A stretch of DNA of 64,000 nt from Sequoia sempervirens (lineage: Eukaryota; Streptophyta; Pinopsida; Cupressales; Cupressaceae). A program made the translations under genes and the position numbers. Numbering within the stretch: position 1 is the first letter of the stretch; each line of letters opens with the position of its first letter. Below, piece after piece: positions 1-11,589 of the stretch. The notes below the pieces were generated by a model. That model was not told the origin of the DNA. It saw nothing but the letters and a program-made list of their open reading frames with translations, and made no database searches. The DNA lies in contig VDFB02193867.1 of NCBI GenBank assembly GCA_007258455.2, positions 573,203,105-573,267,104 of the forward strand. Reading direction: 5' to 3'.

Positions 1-140
1 TTCAATTGAAGGTGCCTTCGATCAAAGGCCTTATTGCCCTAAATAAAAACTATTATTAAATTGTCTTTGATTGAAGGTGGTACAATAAAATAATATTTAT
101 TTTAATTTAGCAGCCAACCTTCGACCAAAGGCCAACTTAG
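1..140 (+). repeat. Subterminal hairpin repeats of copy 1
   Basis: Short imperfect palindromes of the type GCCTTCGATCAAAGGCC recur at about 14-30, 65-80 and 116-133. They resemble the CCTTCGAATGAAGG-type repeats near both ends of the 10132-32790 element. Position immediately before exon 1 is the same in both copies. Confidence 0.55.
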
Positions 141-335
141 TTGATGTTTCTAAAGAATATATCTGTTCGAATTACATACATATATACAAGGTCAATTTTT
201 GGGATTTTAACATCAAAAAATAAAGGAAACTTCGCAAGGTGTCTTCAAAAGGTCACTTTTTTGCAAGTGTTTTACAAATTTGGAATGTGGAATTGGCAAA
301 GAATTATCAAGATCATATTTTGCAACTTGAAGAAG

Positions 336-449
336 ATGGGAAACCCAAATAATAGGAAAAATAAGGTTGCACGACATCATTCTGAAGAAAGGAAACAACA
401 ATTGTGTGAAAGGAGGCAAAGATATTAAGCTAAAAAAGCTCAAAAAAAG
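336..449 (+). pseudogene. Transposase-like gene, exon 1 (copy 1)
   Basis: Reading from ATG at 336, this short exon encodes a lysine/arginine-rich peptide starting MGNPNNRKNKVARHHSEE and continuing through KQQLCERRQRY. It matches the peptide on the other strand at 31548 (MVNKKTRKSKIARKYLAEQ, then QRICELRLKIYYRRKK). A TAA stop at 426-428 interrupts the frame, after which AKKAQKK follows in the same frame. The exon is followed by a good donor, AAAAAAAG|GTGTGC, at 449/450. A basic N-terminus would suit nuclear targeting or DNA binding, but that is inference. The longer open frame from 141 is not supported upstream of 336. Confidence 0.5.
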
Positions 450-2930
450 GTGTGCATATTTTATATTATAAATTATGATTTTTTTTCAATTAAATCATGT
501 TCTAGATAAGACTAGGATCAATAAGATCAAATTGTTTTCACAATTAGAGTGTGGGTTTTTATCTTTGTTCTATGCTCAAGGTGTCCTCTACAACTAAATG
601 GAAATAGATCAAGACTACCCCTAGTGCCTTATGAAGAATTGTTCCTATAAATTTAAAATTTTGACATTTCATGCTCAGTTCAAAGGGCCTTTGTTCCCAA
701 TGGATGTTGGGTTCCTTACCTCTAGCAAGATGAAGGTTCCCTAAGAGCCACTTAAACTAGATAGTGAGTTTTCATTGCACTTTACCTCTTAAGCATTTCT
801 TGTTTTATTTTAAGTTAGGTATCCTCCCATATTTTGATCAAGGTAGTAATATAATTATCAAGATTTGGCATCTACACATTATTGATCTTCTTCATCCAAC
901 AACTCATAGGACCCTATGACATCAAGTGCCTTTTATATCTAAGATTATTATAACCATTTATATCTCAATTAAAGAATTGGTGGGGAGTTGTAATAAAGTT
1001 CTTTCCAAGGTCACACCTAATGCCTACTCAAGGATCTAACTAATTCTCCTACAAATCAAACTTGTGACCATATCCTCCAATTAATCTAATAGCATGCAAC
1101 TTTTACTTTGTTGAAAAATTAGGAATGTTGACCTCCCTAGTGGCAGTTGTAGATGACACAACACACTCAACAAAACTAAATAGGAATCTAGTGAAAGATG
1201 CTTATAATTTCCTTAGGATCTAAAAGCATTTTGGTTTAATCTTCTAATAGATATCCATGTAGTCATAACCCAGGCTTCCTTTTTTCTTGTCTTCTTTCTC
1301 TCCTTTCTCTCTAGTTGTTGTATAAATAATCTAGAGAAACAAGACCTGTTTCTTAATTGTGTTCATCTCTTAACACTAAATTTAATAAAGAAAGCACTAC
1401 GTAGTTTCTTAATTTCGTTCATCACTTTCCAATTTCTAGATGCATAAGTTAAATGTTTTTCCTATTTTTGTTCTCATTTCCTAATTGTATTTCTAGATTA
1501 TTTCTTTAGTTGGGAAACTCTTTCAAGTTAGTTATTTTGGTTAGGTTCTAGTTGAATGCTTATTTTGTAATCTAAATTAGATAATTTAATCTATAATTTT
1601 GATAAACATATTTAAATAAAGAAAACACTAGACCTAGTTTCTTAATTTTGTTCATCTCTTAAAACTTTAAATAAGAAGTTTCTTAAAAAAGATCATCTCT
1701 TAACAATAAGTTTCTTAATGGTGTAAGGCCCAATTTTTCTATTCAATTTTGTCTTGACTTATTGCCTATCATTCTTATGTTGTAGCATGTTTTAGGACTT
1801 AATTACAAGATATTTGTTAGATATGTACACGTGTGACCTGTGAGTTAATGATATGGACTTATTATATTCATTCATGATGTTAACCCCAAATTTTATGTTT
1901 AATGTATATTCATTAATAATATCAATTATTGGTCATTGCAATTTGCTCTTGTGAATGGTTGTGTGAATTAAGAATTATTCGTGCATTATTAAAAATATGA
2001 TGAACAAGCATATTGAATATGATGCATTTGAGATCATGTAGTGTTTAGATGGTATGGTTGTTAATTTTGATTCATAATTACATTGTGTTGAACAATATTG
2101 AGTAATCTATTATGTGATGTTACACACTCTTATTTCTATGTTTATGACAACAAGGATATATTTGTCTAACCTATTTTTTTGTAGAATGTTTTACTTGACT
2201 TAATTAAAACATATGTGTTCTATGTGCATGTGTGACATGTGATTTAATTCAATAAGGATTGATTATATTCATTCATGATGTTAACCGAACCAATTTTTAT
2301 GTTTAATATATATATTCATTAATAATATCAATTATTGGTCATTGAAATTTGCTATTGTTAATGATCAAGTGTGAATTGAGAATTATTCCATGTACATGTT
2401 ATTAAAATTATTACATAAGCATATTGAATATGATGCAATTGAGTTCATGTAGTGTTTAGATGATATGGTTGTTAATTTTGATTCAAAATTTCACTACGTT
2501 GATCTATCGAGTAATTTGTTATGTGATGTTTTATGTACCCTTATTTATATGTTTACAGCAACAAGGATATATTTATCTAACCTATTTTGTTTCAACTATG
2601 AGTTTTGAAATGATACTTATTGTGCATATTGAGTGTTCTTGTGTGTTAGTTCATTTTTTATTGAATTTTTCAAGTTAATTTCTTTTGTAGAAGGGCCACT
2701 TTAAGAACATAAATGTCTGTCAAAAGCAATGTAATTTACAAGAGGAAAACTACTTAAGATGTCCACTTTTTTCTCTATTATTAACTTTAAGTTATTAATT
2801 ATTAATGTAGACTCTCATTCCAAAAGTTCATAATCACCTTCATGCTTTAGATTCATAGTTTAATAATCCAAGTTTTGTATATTCTAAAACATTCTCTTTT
2901 ATACATGATATGTGTACAACGACTCAAAAA
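450..2930. other. Intron-like AT-rich stretch of copy 1, no gene recognised
   Basis: This stretch separates the two transposase-like exons. It is AT-rich and full of stops in all frames. It contains a ~400-bp tandem duplication (annotated separately) and short repeats of a 'GTTTCTTAAT..GTTCATCTCTTAA' phrase between about 1340 and 1710. I saw no coding similarity. Confidence 0.5.
1782..2592 (+). repeat. Tandem duplication, ~400-bp unit, two copies
   Basis: Unit 1 is about 1782-2180 and unit 2 about 2181-2592. Both begin GTAG(C/A)ATGTTTTA, share the phrase ATTCATTCATGATGTTAACC in the middle, and end in ACAACAAGGATATATTT followed by CTAACCTATTTT. Differences are scattered substitutions and small indels, so the duplication is not recent. 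Confidence 0.8.
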
Positions 2931-3162
2931 ATGGAAATTGGAGTAGAGGTCCCTGAGCCAAATTTAGTTACTAGAGAAGAGGGGGTTGAAGCAAACGTGG
3001 TTGATGTTATAGAGGAGACCCAAGCTATACAAATAATTGATATTAGATAGGAGGCCCATACATAATTTGATGTTGGACAGGGGTCAATATCACTTCCTTC
3101 TACCAATATTCGTACTATGAATCTAATTAAAAAGGTGAAGAGAAAAAATTCTTACAAAAAAT
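2931..3162 (+). pseudogene. Transposase-like gene, start of exon 2 (copy 1), cut by an LTR
   Basis: The frame from 2931 reads MEIGVEVPEPNLVT, passes through an acidic segment with the repeated phrases VDVIEETQ and IDIR(stop)EAH, and then reaches FDVGQGS and MNLIKKVKRKNSYKK. The same order appears in copy 2 (minus strand, from 28456): IETEVDVGPNLNTG, VDVR(stop)ETQ, MDVGEG, MNLAKEVRRKKYSRN. The reading ends exactly where the gypsy LTR begins at 3163. Two in-frame stops are visible. The function of this N-terminal segment is unknown. Confidence 0.55.
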
Positions 3163-4089
3163 TGTTACAACCCGTTTCTTTGCTACCAAGTTACTTTTAC
3201 CTTCACGAGTAAAAAGGGTGATTTATCTAAATCATTTTGATATGTTTGATAAATGAATGAAATACTGAAATAGGCATTAAAATGTTATTTGTTTGAAGGA
3301 GTAATCATGTTTATATTAATGAAGTACAATGAAAGAATATGCATTACAATGTGAATATTCTAATGTCTTATGATGCAAGTGGATTTCATGTGAATGTCTA
3401 ACGACTGTTGCAAATATGTTGAATTGGATGTAGGTACAAGTCCATGCCTTCAGAAGGAAGTGGAAGTATCACTCAAGAGAAGGATTTGGTTTGGTAACCC
3501 TTAATAATCCTATATTGAGCTATTACACACACTCACATCCTAATTGGGTCAACTTGAGTCAAGTTAGTTTGTAAATCGGGCAAGTGCCTTCGGTCATAGT
3601 TTTAGGATGATTTATGGTTTTGGTTTTGGTCTTTGATTTCCTTTGGGTTGATAGGGTTATTTCTACAATCCCTTGTGATAGTTTTATCCATTAGGGTTTT
3701 GGTATTGAAACATACTTTTGATAAAGTTCAGTTTATGCTTGAGAACTTATTTATAAGAGTGAACGAATATTAAATATACATGTATATATGACTTATCAAC
3801 AATGCACACATATAAGGTATTTGTGCGAGTAATTGATCATCATATATATGTATATGGTTAATATAAGTATAAGTGTATGTGAATACGTTGATGCATAGAC
3901 ATGTCGACATATTTGCATGTATATGTATCATAGTTAATGTAGTAATTTGTAATTTATATGTATATATATATGTGTGTATATGTGTATATGTGTAAATATA
4001 TACACATGCAATATTGTTATGAAAAATGATAATACGAGTTTATACATTTGAATATTGAATGATGCATTTAGTGAACTTGTGGGTTGATG

Positions 4090-4091
<2 letters not shown>

Positions 4092-4135
<44 letters not shown>
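4092..4135 (+). repeat. (TA)n microsatellite inside the gypsy LTR
   Basis: Uninterrupted TA dinucleotides for about 44 bases, followed by GTATGTATG. It lies within a longer stretch rich in TATATG and TGTATA between about 3770 and 4180. Confidence 0.95.
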
Positions 4136-4148
<13 letters not shown>

Positions 4149-5639
4149 TATATATACATTATATAATGTTTAATAGCGTTGATTATTATCATAGTGCATA
4201 GATAATATATAAGCACATGGAATACACTTTACATTAAGCACACTAATAGTAATGTGTGCATGACACATATATAATGCATAAAATGTAGTAATTAAAGGTT
4301 GTCCATAAAGTAGAGATAATGTAATAACATTCAATGTGCTGTGAAAACAATAGGAGGCAACGTTGAAAATGTTTCATAAAGTATTACCATGTTGTGCAAA
4401 GTGTACACAACACTGTGAGAGGTGCTTGGAAAGGGTTGCAAGATATAGTCAAAAGTATTGAAGGCAATTTGAAACACATTTAAGAGCTTTGACTTGGTCT
4501 TTTAGCTGAAACACCAAATAGCACATATGAAGTTTATGTGGCGAAAAAGTATGAATGATTGCATTCCTTTAGAAGTCTCCTTGTCCAGTTATGGAAGCCA
4601 AATTGAATGGGAAAATCAGTCAAGAAGAAGAGTTATAGCATAGAAGTGTCAATTATAATACCTTGTTTCTAGGCTATAGATGTTGATTTTTGTGTATAAA
4701 TAGAGGAATTCTATACCTCAAAGGGACGCATATTTGCATTCTACAATTTTTTTTTGAATATTGCTCTATTCTTTTGAGTTTAGTGAGAGAACTAAAGAGA
4801 GGTTTTGCAAGAGTTTTAGTGATAGATTTTGTGAGAAGGTTGGGAAGAGCATTTTGGAGAGAAATAGTGATAGATGCTAAATTTGCAAGTTGATTATGGA
4901 AGAGGGCTATGCTAGGAACCCATTTTATCCAATTGGAGCCTTGTGTAAATAGGCATGCTAGTTTCTATACCTTTTATTTTATATCAAAAAGGTTAAATAG
5001 ATTTGAATATTATGTTAGAAACGAATAGTATGAATAAGTTGTGATACTTGATTATGTTTGAATGTTCTTGGATATTACTTGCTCGATGGAACCTATCTAG
5101 TAGGTTAAAGCTTTTATATACCCTATATGGGATTTTATATGATGTGTTTCTATATGGACTTTACGTAATTATTCTATACTAGATATGTATATTGAAATGA
5201 GAGAAATCGATTACATCAATATCTTGGGGGGAATAACTTGAATTTGTTATCTTATAATGCTAAGAAAACCTTGGGAATAATAAGGCTAGCAACACAACAA
5301 TGGTAATGGTATGAAAGATGTGTCATCATTGATAAGATATGACATCATGTGAACCATATTGTTAGTCTATGCTAGAATGATCATTAGATCGTTGCTTTAC
5401 TTGATTATTGATTGAAACCCTAGGTTGAGAATAACCTATTCGATTGGGTTGATTATTTGATCTTTGTTTTAAGCACATAGGATGAGAATAACCTACATGA
5501 TCAAACTAATCATTGATTGCTAGTATTATCTTGGGATTAAGGTAAACTAAGGATGAGGTTAACCTATGTGATTAAGTTAATCACTTGAATTTGTGAAATA
5601 CTATTTGATTGGAGCCATAAGTGGGATTTCCCTACCAAG

Positions 5640-5930
5640 TTGGTTGTTTTATACGCTTGACAAGAAGTCATTTTATTGACATGAATCTACTTTTTGAATA
5701 GCCTTTTAATAATGAGATTACACTCTTGAATAAGAGTCCTTTATTATTAAAGACTATACTTCTGAATGAGACATTTATTGATATGATTATTCCTTTGAAT
5801 GAGGTCATTTATTGTTGAGGTCACACCTTTGAACTAAGGTCATTTATTGACAAGGATATACTTTTGCATCATTTATTGATGTGATATATTATTGAATGGA
5901 GTCATTTAATGATGAGTATTTATTCTATGA
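5640..5930 (+). repeat. Degenerate ~45-bp tandem repeats in the gypsy LTR
   Basis: The phrase 'TTGAATGAGGTCATTTATTGATG' recurs about seven times with variations and spacing near 45 bases. Two further diverged ~100-bp units with AACCCAATGAAGGGGATAGCC follow at about 6014-6165. These are LTR-internal repeats with no visible gene. Confidence 0.7.
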
Positions 5931-6899
5931 TAAAATGAAGATTAGGTAGCTATACTTTAGATTAAGAAGTTATTTTTTATGAAGGTATTCGTAAGTCAGA
6001 ACCATGAGGAGTTCATAGGTTAATCCTGGGGTTAGGGTAACCCAATAAAGGGAATAGCTTGTGTATAGAAATTACCTAGTAGAAATGTCAAGGTAAATAA
6101 AAATAAGAGAATAGGTTATTCCTAGGGCTAGTACAACCCAATGAAGGGGATAGCCTATGCATAGAATATGAATGGTCTTAACAAATCGAGCTAGAATTGT
6201 GGATAAGCGTGTGATTTCCATTCCAAATTAGGGGTGATGAATAATTTGGCCAAAGTGGTGTAATTGGCCACTAGTTACACTGTCAATTCATTGTGTTACC
6301 TTTGAGCATGCTAGTTTGGGATTGTCATACATGTCTAGAATATAAACATTGTACGGTAAAGTTCTAGTTAAATGTAGGACACAACACCGGCTTAGGAATA
6401 GCTAGCATTTTGAGGTTTTTGGACCAAAATTTTCATCAAAGGGTAGGGCCATCTTACCATATGTGGTAGATGTGTGGGGGACCGCAGTAAGTCTGTGGAT
6501 GGTGAAAAAGCACTTGAGTGATGCTTCTCCTCTCAATCAGTGAGCCAAGATTTGAAAGGGGATTTCCTGGATCATTTGTATTTCTAGTGCCAATGGAGCT
6601 CAAATGAGCTAGGTATGTATCTTGTATATATTTCTATGAAATATTGAAAACGTATTTTGTATCTTATTTATGAAATCATTTCATTGGAAATATTGTAACA
6701 TTTTGTTGAACGAAATGAGAAAGATGAATTATTGTTATATTACAATGTAATGTGATGGAAGTTTGGAATAGTGTTTATTTTAAATTGCATGATATCTAAT
6801 ATTATAGAAAATAAAATTTTATTGCTATGTGATTGTGAATTATTCTACTTGTGGTTAAAACATAAAAAAACTTTGGAGTAGAACAATGGGCATGTTACA

Positions 6900-9136
6900 C
6901 ATAGTATCAGAGCTACCGGGTTCAACTCTGGAACCTATGAGCTCATTACGCAAGTGATGTGTAAACCTTATCAAAAGATAATGGTTGGAAATTTCTTATG
7001 CCAAGACGGCAAGGGGAAAAGAACAAAGTGGAAACAAAAAGGGAAGTTGAAATTCCTAAAAACTTGTTTAAGTTTGGGACTAGGAAAGAATCATCCCTGG
7101 AGTTGAAAACTCTTAAACCAACAACTCATTAGGATAACCCTTGGATTGCATAAGATTAAGAAACCAGGTTTAGTAGGAGAGTTATGGAGGTTTACCAATG
7201 GGTACCTTCATCCTATGAAATTATTCAATGGATCTACGAGTTATCTAGTTGTATGGATTGATCACCCATTTAGTTGTAGTGGGATGACTCAGATGTGGAC
7301 TATCTATATCCATCGGGTTTGATTCATTGTTGTTGCATATTTCATTAGTTGGCCTTGTCTGTGGTCATTGGTGCATTGGTATGTTGCTTTGGGATGTGAG
7401 GATGTATGCTTAAAGTACTTGATTAGTTGGTTCATGGGACTTGTAGCATGTGGTTTTATCACAATTTCATTATAGCTTGGTACATTCATTGGTTATACAC
7501 TTTCAGTGGGAGCTTTTGACAGTGATGAATTAGCGGTGTAGGATTAGTTCTTGATGTTTTGATGGTGGTTGTATGTATCTTCTTGGCTTGGAGATCTTGG
7601 TTTCACTTCTATGTTATTGACATTATAGTTGAGTGTGTGTAGACCTGGATGATCTTCATGGAGGAGATGGTTGTCATGATGCCATGTGTAGCTCAATATC
7701 ATAGTTTAGTGGGAGTTGTTGGTAGTGAAATGGATGTATCATTGGTGATGGTTATCTTCATGTGATTGGAGACGTGGTTTCTTAGTTTAGAGTGTGTTTG
7801 ATATTATGTCATGCTTTACTCTTGATATCAGTTTAGATTTTTGGCATGATATTTGTTCTCTTGAGACCAAGATGTATGCATTGACTTTCATGTGACCTCT
7901 TAGGAGGAGATGGCTAGATCATGATGTCATGATAGGTTCCTAATTTTGCGGTTGGAGCTTTGACATTGATCTTGGTGTTTCTCTTTGTATTGAGTATGTG
8001 ATCATTTTCTTGATTACTTTATGATGGTTCTATGTTGCATTTAGAGTTTGGCATGCATTTATTGGTTACAAGTTCTCATGGATACTTGGAGATGTAGGTG
8101 AGGTTGGAGTTCTCTTATGATTAGAGACATTTGCTTGAGATGGTTACTCTTTGGAGGTTTCGACAGGAAGATCAAGGAGCTTTCACCTGTATATGGACGT
8201 GAGTTCATGATGGACCAATAGAGGAGATTATTCTTGGAGTGAGTCAAGATTACTTGGTTATCCTGGAGGAGCATTCCCATTCCCCACTCTTGGTCTACTC
8301 AATGGTTTATCATTTGAGAGGAATTTACTCACTATTTTTTTTCAGATGTGTTATGTTTCAAGCTTTGATTTCTCATGGGCATGAGTTGATTCATGGTGAT
8401 TGATTTTGGAGACTCATTTGAGGATTGTTTAGCACGAGTTTATATTATTTTATCTTTCATAGATATAGATCTTGAGCTATGGAAAGTTAGTTATGGAGGC
8501 TTCATTTGAGGGATGTTTAGCATGGTTATATCCTTGTGCATTTGAGTTTATGTTATAATTCATTGATGAGGAGTTTAGGAGATAGTTTGTGGGTTAATTT
8601 TTAGATTTGGGAATAGTTACTTTTAGTTTGATCTTCTTGGTTAGAGAGGCTTACATCCATATTGGCATTGTTACATGATTCATATGTTGTTTGATTAAAA
8701 TATTGAACGTTGGTTTGGGTTTTGTTAAGGCTTCTCATTTGGGGTTGTTAGGAGACCATACTTGACACAATGCAACACTTTTGAGTTGTTGGTAGAAGGA
8801 CATGTTATGGTTTATAGGTTTTCTCTCTTCATGGTTCCTTCCTGGAGGTTCATGTTCATATGATTTGGGAGGATGGTGGAAACATGCTGTGAGATATTAT
8901 GTAGCTATTTGAGTTTCATGTGTGGATCACTGTGATTGTTCTTGGTACTTCATTGTTGATCATTTATCACACCTTGATATAATATTGATTGGTAGACTTG
9001 ATATGCTTTGACATTACCTATGCAATGGGAGTTCTTGGATATGTATGTTCTTCATTGACAGGTTTGATACTGGGAGCTTGTGATTGCAATATATGGGTTG
9101 CATACATTGTAGGTAGAAGTTTACCGATGTTGTTGA
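6900..9136 (+). other. Partial internal region of the gypsy element, largely non-coding
   Basis: After the primer site an ATG at 6998 opens a short frame (MPRRQGEKNKVETKREVEIP..., stop near 7131). A basic MPRR start is common in gypsy gag proteins, but the frame is only about 44 codons, so the match is weak. From 7130 to 9136 the plus strand is G/T-rich with no long frame and no gag-pol motifs. Local duplications occur, for example CATTTGAGGATTGTTTAGCA near 8414 and a variant near 8503. The region ends at the copia 3' LTR. No second gypsy LTR follows. Confidence 0.5.
6902..6914 (+). other. Primer binding site of the gypsy element
   Basis: TAGTATCAGAGC sits two bases after the LTR end. It differs by one base from TGGTATCAGAGC, the common plant retrotransposon sequence complementary to initiator tRNA-Met. 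Confidence 0.75.
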
Positions 9137-9785
9137 TGTAAGGAAGCTAAGGTAGAAGAACAACTTCGTACACTAATCTTGAAAGGAAAATAATGCAAAA
9201 AATTTATAAATCTTTAATAGTTACAAAAACTTAAACATAAATAAACACAAATATCATGCATACCACAACATAGTGATTTACGTGGGGAAAAATCTTTGGG
9301 GAGAAAAACCCCACACTCTAAAAGTTTCCCAATATATTATTTAGAAATCACAAAGATTATAATATACTTGCAAAGCATGCTTCTCATAGGAGTATCACTA
9401 ACCAGAGATCTAGAGGCAACACAACTGCTATTAGACTCTTAGAATACATCACAATACATAGTTGCAGTACAATTCCCTCATAAAATAGGGTTGCCTTATA
9501 GGGAAAGTCGAGCTAATAAAATATCTTCCATCAGATCTAAGACGTAATGATGAATGATCTAGATTTACAATAATAAAATACAAGTAAAATTTTCCTTTCG
9601 GAGGTGTTGCTCTTGAGCCCCTGCCAGGGCGCGCTGACCCCAAACCCCTAGTTGAGGTGATGATCCCCCCAGACCCCTCCTGGGGGTAACCCCCCCATGC
9701 GCCCCTTGTCACTGACATATCAACATTACCCTATGTATCGACAATACTTTATGTAATTGCAAGGTTGAGACATATTATCCCAAGA
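9137..9785 (-). repeat. Ty1/copia 3' LTR
   Basis: This 649-bp sequence matches the LTR at 47583-48168 along its length, for example CTACACTAATCTTGA and CATAGTGATTTACGTGG. It reads on the minus strand from TCTTGGGATAAT (originally TGTTGGGAGAAT) to a terminal TTACA. In the first ~137 aligned bases I counted 16 differences from the other LTR. It contains a GC-rich, C-run patch at about 9597-9712. Flanking 5-mers (GTTGA outside this end, TCTTC outside the other) do not match, so the target duplication is lost or the outer boundary is rearranged. Confidence 0.85.
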
Positions 9786-9801
9786 AATCTCCCACTTTTT
9801 T
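9786..9801 (-). other. Copia polypurine tract
   Basis: On the minus strand this reads AAAAAAGTGGGAGATT directly before the 3' LTR. That is the expected place and composition for the plus-strand primer. Confidence 0.75.
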
Positions 9802-9844
9802 AACACCTTGCAAGAGAAACAAGAGGGTGCATAGACATCATCTT

Positions 9845-10131
9845 TTAATTGCTAGGGGATGAAAGGCCCATTGAATTTGAACACCATCTAAAATTCTTCG
9901 TGCTCATAGTATTAGTTAAAGAATCAACAAAATTTATCAAAGTCTCTACCTTAACCAACTTCACCCTGCCATCTTTGGCCATATCTCTAACAAAATGATA
10001 TTGTACATCAATGTCCTTGCATGGGTCTTGGCATGAAATGTTGGGTTCTTGGCTAGACATATCACACTCTGACTATCACAATAAATTGTCACTACACCTT
10101 GTTTTATTCCAATATTTGAACACAATCGGAT
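9845..10131 (-). pseudogene. Copia RNase H, C-terminal piece
   Basis: Read on the minus strand from the left TIR, the frame gives RLCSNIGIKQGVVTIYCDSQ, then SVICLAKNPTFHAKT. After a frameshift it continues KDIDVQYHFVRDM and DGRVKLVKVETL, followed by the usual copia ending ...KFRWCSNSMGL. This is the conserved C-terminal end of plant copia RNase H. The piece begins at the exact residue where the RNase H at 32791 stops (WLKR), so the two are halves of one gene split by the 22.7-kb insertion. A frameshift inactivates it in any case. Confidence 0.85.
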
Positions 10132-10132
10132 A

Positions 10133-10150
10133 AACCCACAATAGTGGGTT
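10133..10150 (+). repeat. Left terminal inverted repeat
   Basis: AACCCACAATAGTGGGTT. It is itself a hairpin, with 7-bp arms AACCCAC/GTGGGTT around AATA. The flanking copia sequence ends in ...CACAATCGG just outside. Confidence 0.75.
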
Positions 10151-10189
10151 TCAATTATTCAGACAAAGGAAAATTAGATATGCCCATCA

Positions 10190-10375
10190 AAATATCACTA
10201 AAGGGCTTCAAATGAAGGGGAGGCTTCAAATGAATGGGGTTCGTTCGAAGACCTCCCTTCGTTTGAAGGGGCTCTTCGAATGAACCCCTATTGATTCATG
10301 AATGTTCTATTTTTTTTTAATTGATAAAAAAGGCCTTCGATTGAATTCCCCTTCGAATAAAGGCCTTTTTCTTCC
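10190..10375 (+). repeat. Subterminal hairpin repeats, left end
   Basis: At least six imperfect palindromes built from CTTCGAATGAAGGGG-like units, for example GGCTTCAAATGAAGGGG, CCCTTCGTTTGAAGGGG and GGCCTTCGATTGAATTCCCC. The block is only ~40 bases inside the TIR. Related units recur at 12262-12400 and 31905-32028, and at 1-140 in copy 1. Confidence 0.7.
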
Positions 10376-11589
10376 CTCTAATTTTAGAGATGAGGTTATT
10401 AGTGAGTTCATTTTCATGAACACGACAAGTTCATTTATGGAATTTTTAGCAAGGTCATTTTTGGAATTTTAGAGAAGAGGTTAACCCTCTGGCAGTAATT
10501 GTTATATTCTCGACAGGAACAGGTGAGGGAAAAGTCATTTTCAAGGAATAGCACCATAGTGCCCATGAATTTGTGTAGGTATGATTCTAATTTGAATTGC
10601 TTGATTTCATTTTGGTTTGTAATTAAACTTATTTCAGGTCGTGGATGTGGAAGTAATAGTTGCAAATCTTTTTTATTTCTAAGGAAAATTTTGAACCCTC
10701 TTTTATGATTTGTATTCTCTATGTTTGTTACCTATAAAACAAACTTTTCTTAATAGGCAGAGTTCACAATTGGTTTGTATTCATGATAGTCAAACAATGT
10801 ATAGGAATAACAATGATTAGGAGAGTATTATAGTGTGATGCTACTATTGGATGGTGATGATATTATTATAATAACCTTATTATTATGTTGGTCATTTTTA
10901 TAATAGAACTCCATATTTAGAAATTATTAGGGAAAAATAGTAGTTTGGTGTTCATTTTCTAGTATACTATGTGGTGTTAGCTTTGGTACAATACCTACAC
11001 ATATTATGAGGGTTTTGTCATGCCTTTTCAAGATAGGATTTGTTTGTTTAGAGTTTATTTGGACAATTTAGCTTTTTGACAATCTTGTTGTTCCATGATG
11101 ATGTATTTACTAGAATTACCATATGCGAAGGATTTTCAATGAAAACCTTAGTATCAAAGGGGCTTGTTAGACCAAAACATTAATTTAGGGTAAAACTTGT
11201 GATTTAGGGTTTAACTCACTGGCAATTTTCTTGAAATCAATTTTTGTGACAAATGTTTGGCATGTGAGAGGGTTTTCATGGCTTCCATATAGGATTTAAA
11301 AAATTGATGGATTCCTTAAGGGTTTTTTCTAGCTTTTTGAGGCTTTTTCCAAGCTTGTTGTGTGTTTGAGGGCTTCCAATTTATCTTTTTAAGCTTTTTG
11401 CACGTATTTAGCTTGATGTGCGTGTGAGGAATTCCATTTTCTCTTTTTAAGTTTTTTGAATGTTTTTTAGCTTGCTACATAGAGGTTTATTAGTTGGATG
11501 CCCCATTTAAACAACAAGGTAGAGTCTAGATAAGTATGTATTTATTGTTGGGCACCAGGTAAGTGTTAGTTGTGGCTAAGTGTTGTTTC
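10376..11589. other. AT-rich stretch without a recognised gene
   Basis: Frames of 60-76 codons exist near 10435-10708 on both strands, but neither resembles a known protein. Between about 11290 and 11480 the phrase 'CTTTTTAAGCTTTTTG' recurs three times at ~60-base spacing, suggesting an old tandem repeat. Confidence 0.4.

Larger units (their letters stand above)
1..3162 (+). mobile_element. Truncated second copy of the hairpin-ended DNA transposon (copy 1)
   Basis: This segment shares its layout with the element at 10132-32790, which lies on the other strand. It has hairpin-forming TTCGA-type repeats at 1-140, a short basic exon 1 at 336-449, a long intron-like stretch, and the N-terminal part of exon 2 at 2931-3162. 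The left terminus lies outside the window. The right side is interrupted mid-exon by a gypsy LTR that starts at 3163. The rest of the element is not recognisable elsewhere in the window. Both exons contain stop codons, so the copy is dead. Assignment rests on two independent peptide similarities to copy 2 in the same order; alignment was by eye. Confidence 0.6.
3163..6899 (+). repeat. Gypsy-type LTR, 3.7 kb, inserted in transposon copy 1
   Basis: The sequence starts TGTTACAACCCG and ends in TGTTACA. It is followed three bases later by AGTATCAGAGC, close to the usual initiator-methionine-tRNA primer binding site, so this is a 5' LTR in plus orientation. It interrupts the exon-2 peptide of copy 1 immediately after ...KNSYKK. 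The five bases before it are AAAAT. No partner LTR was found in the window, so a target duplication cannot be tested. It contains internal microsatellite and tandem repeats. Confidence 0.75.

Noticed and set aside
141..428. 95-codon open frame as a complete small gene
   Set aside because: Only the part from 336 has a counterpart in copy 2. The upstream part is AT-rich with no similarity, so it is treated as an exon of the transposase-like gene.
9449..9718. 89-codon glycine-rich minus-strand frame as a gene
   Set aside because: It lies in the copia LTR across the GC-rich patch. No similarity, start context or conservation with the other LTR supports it.
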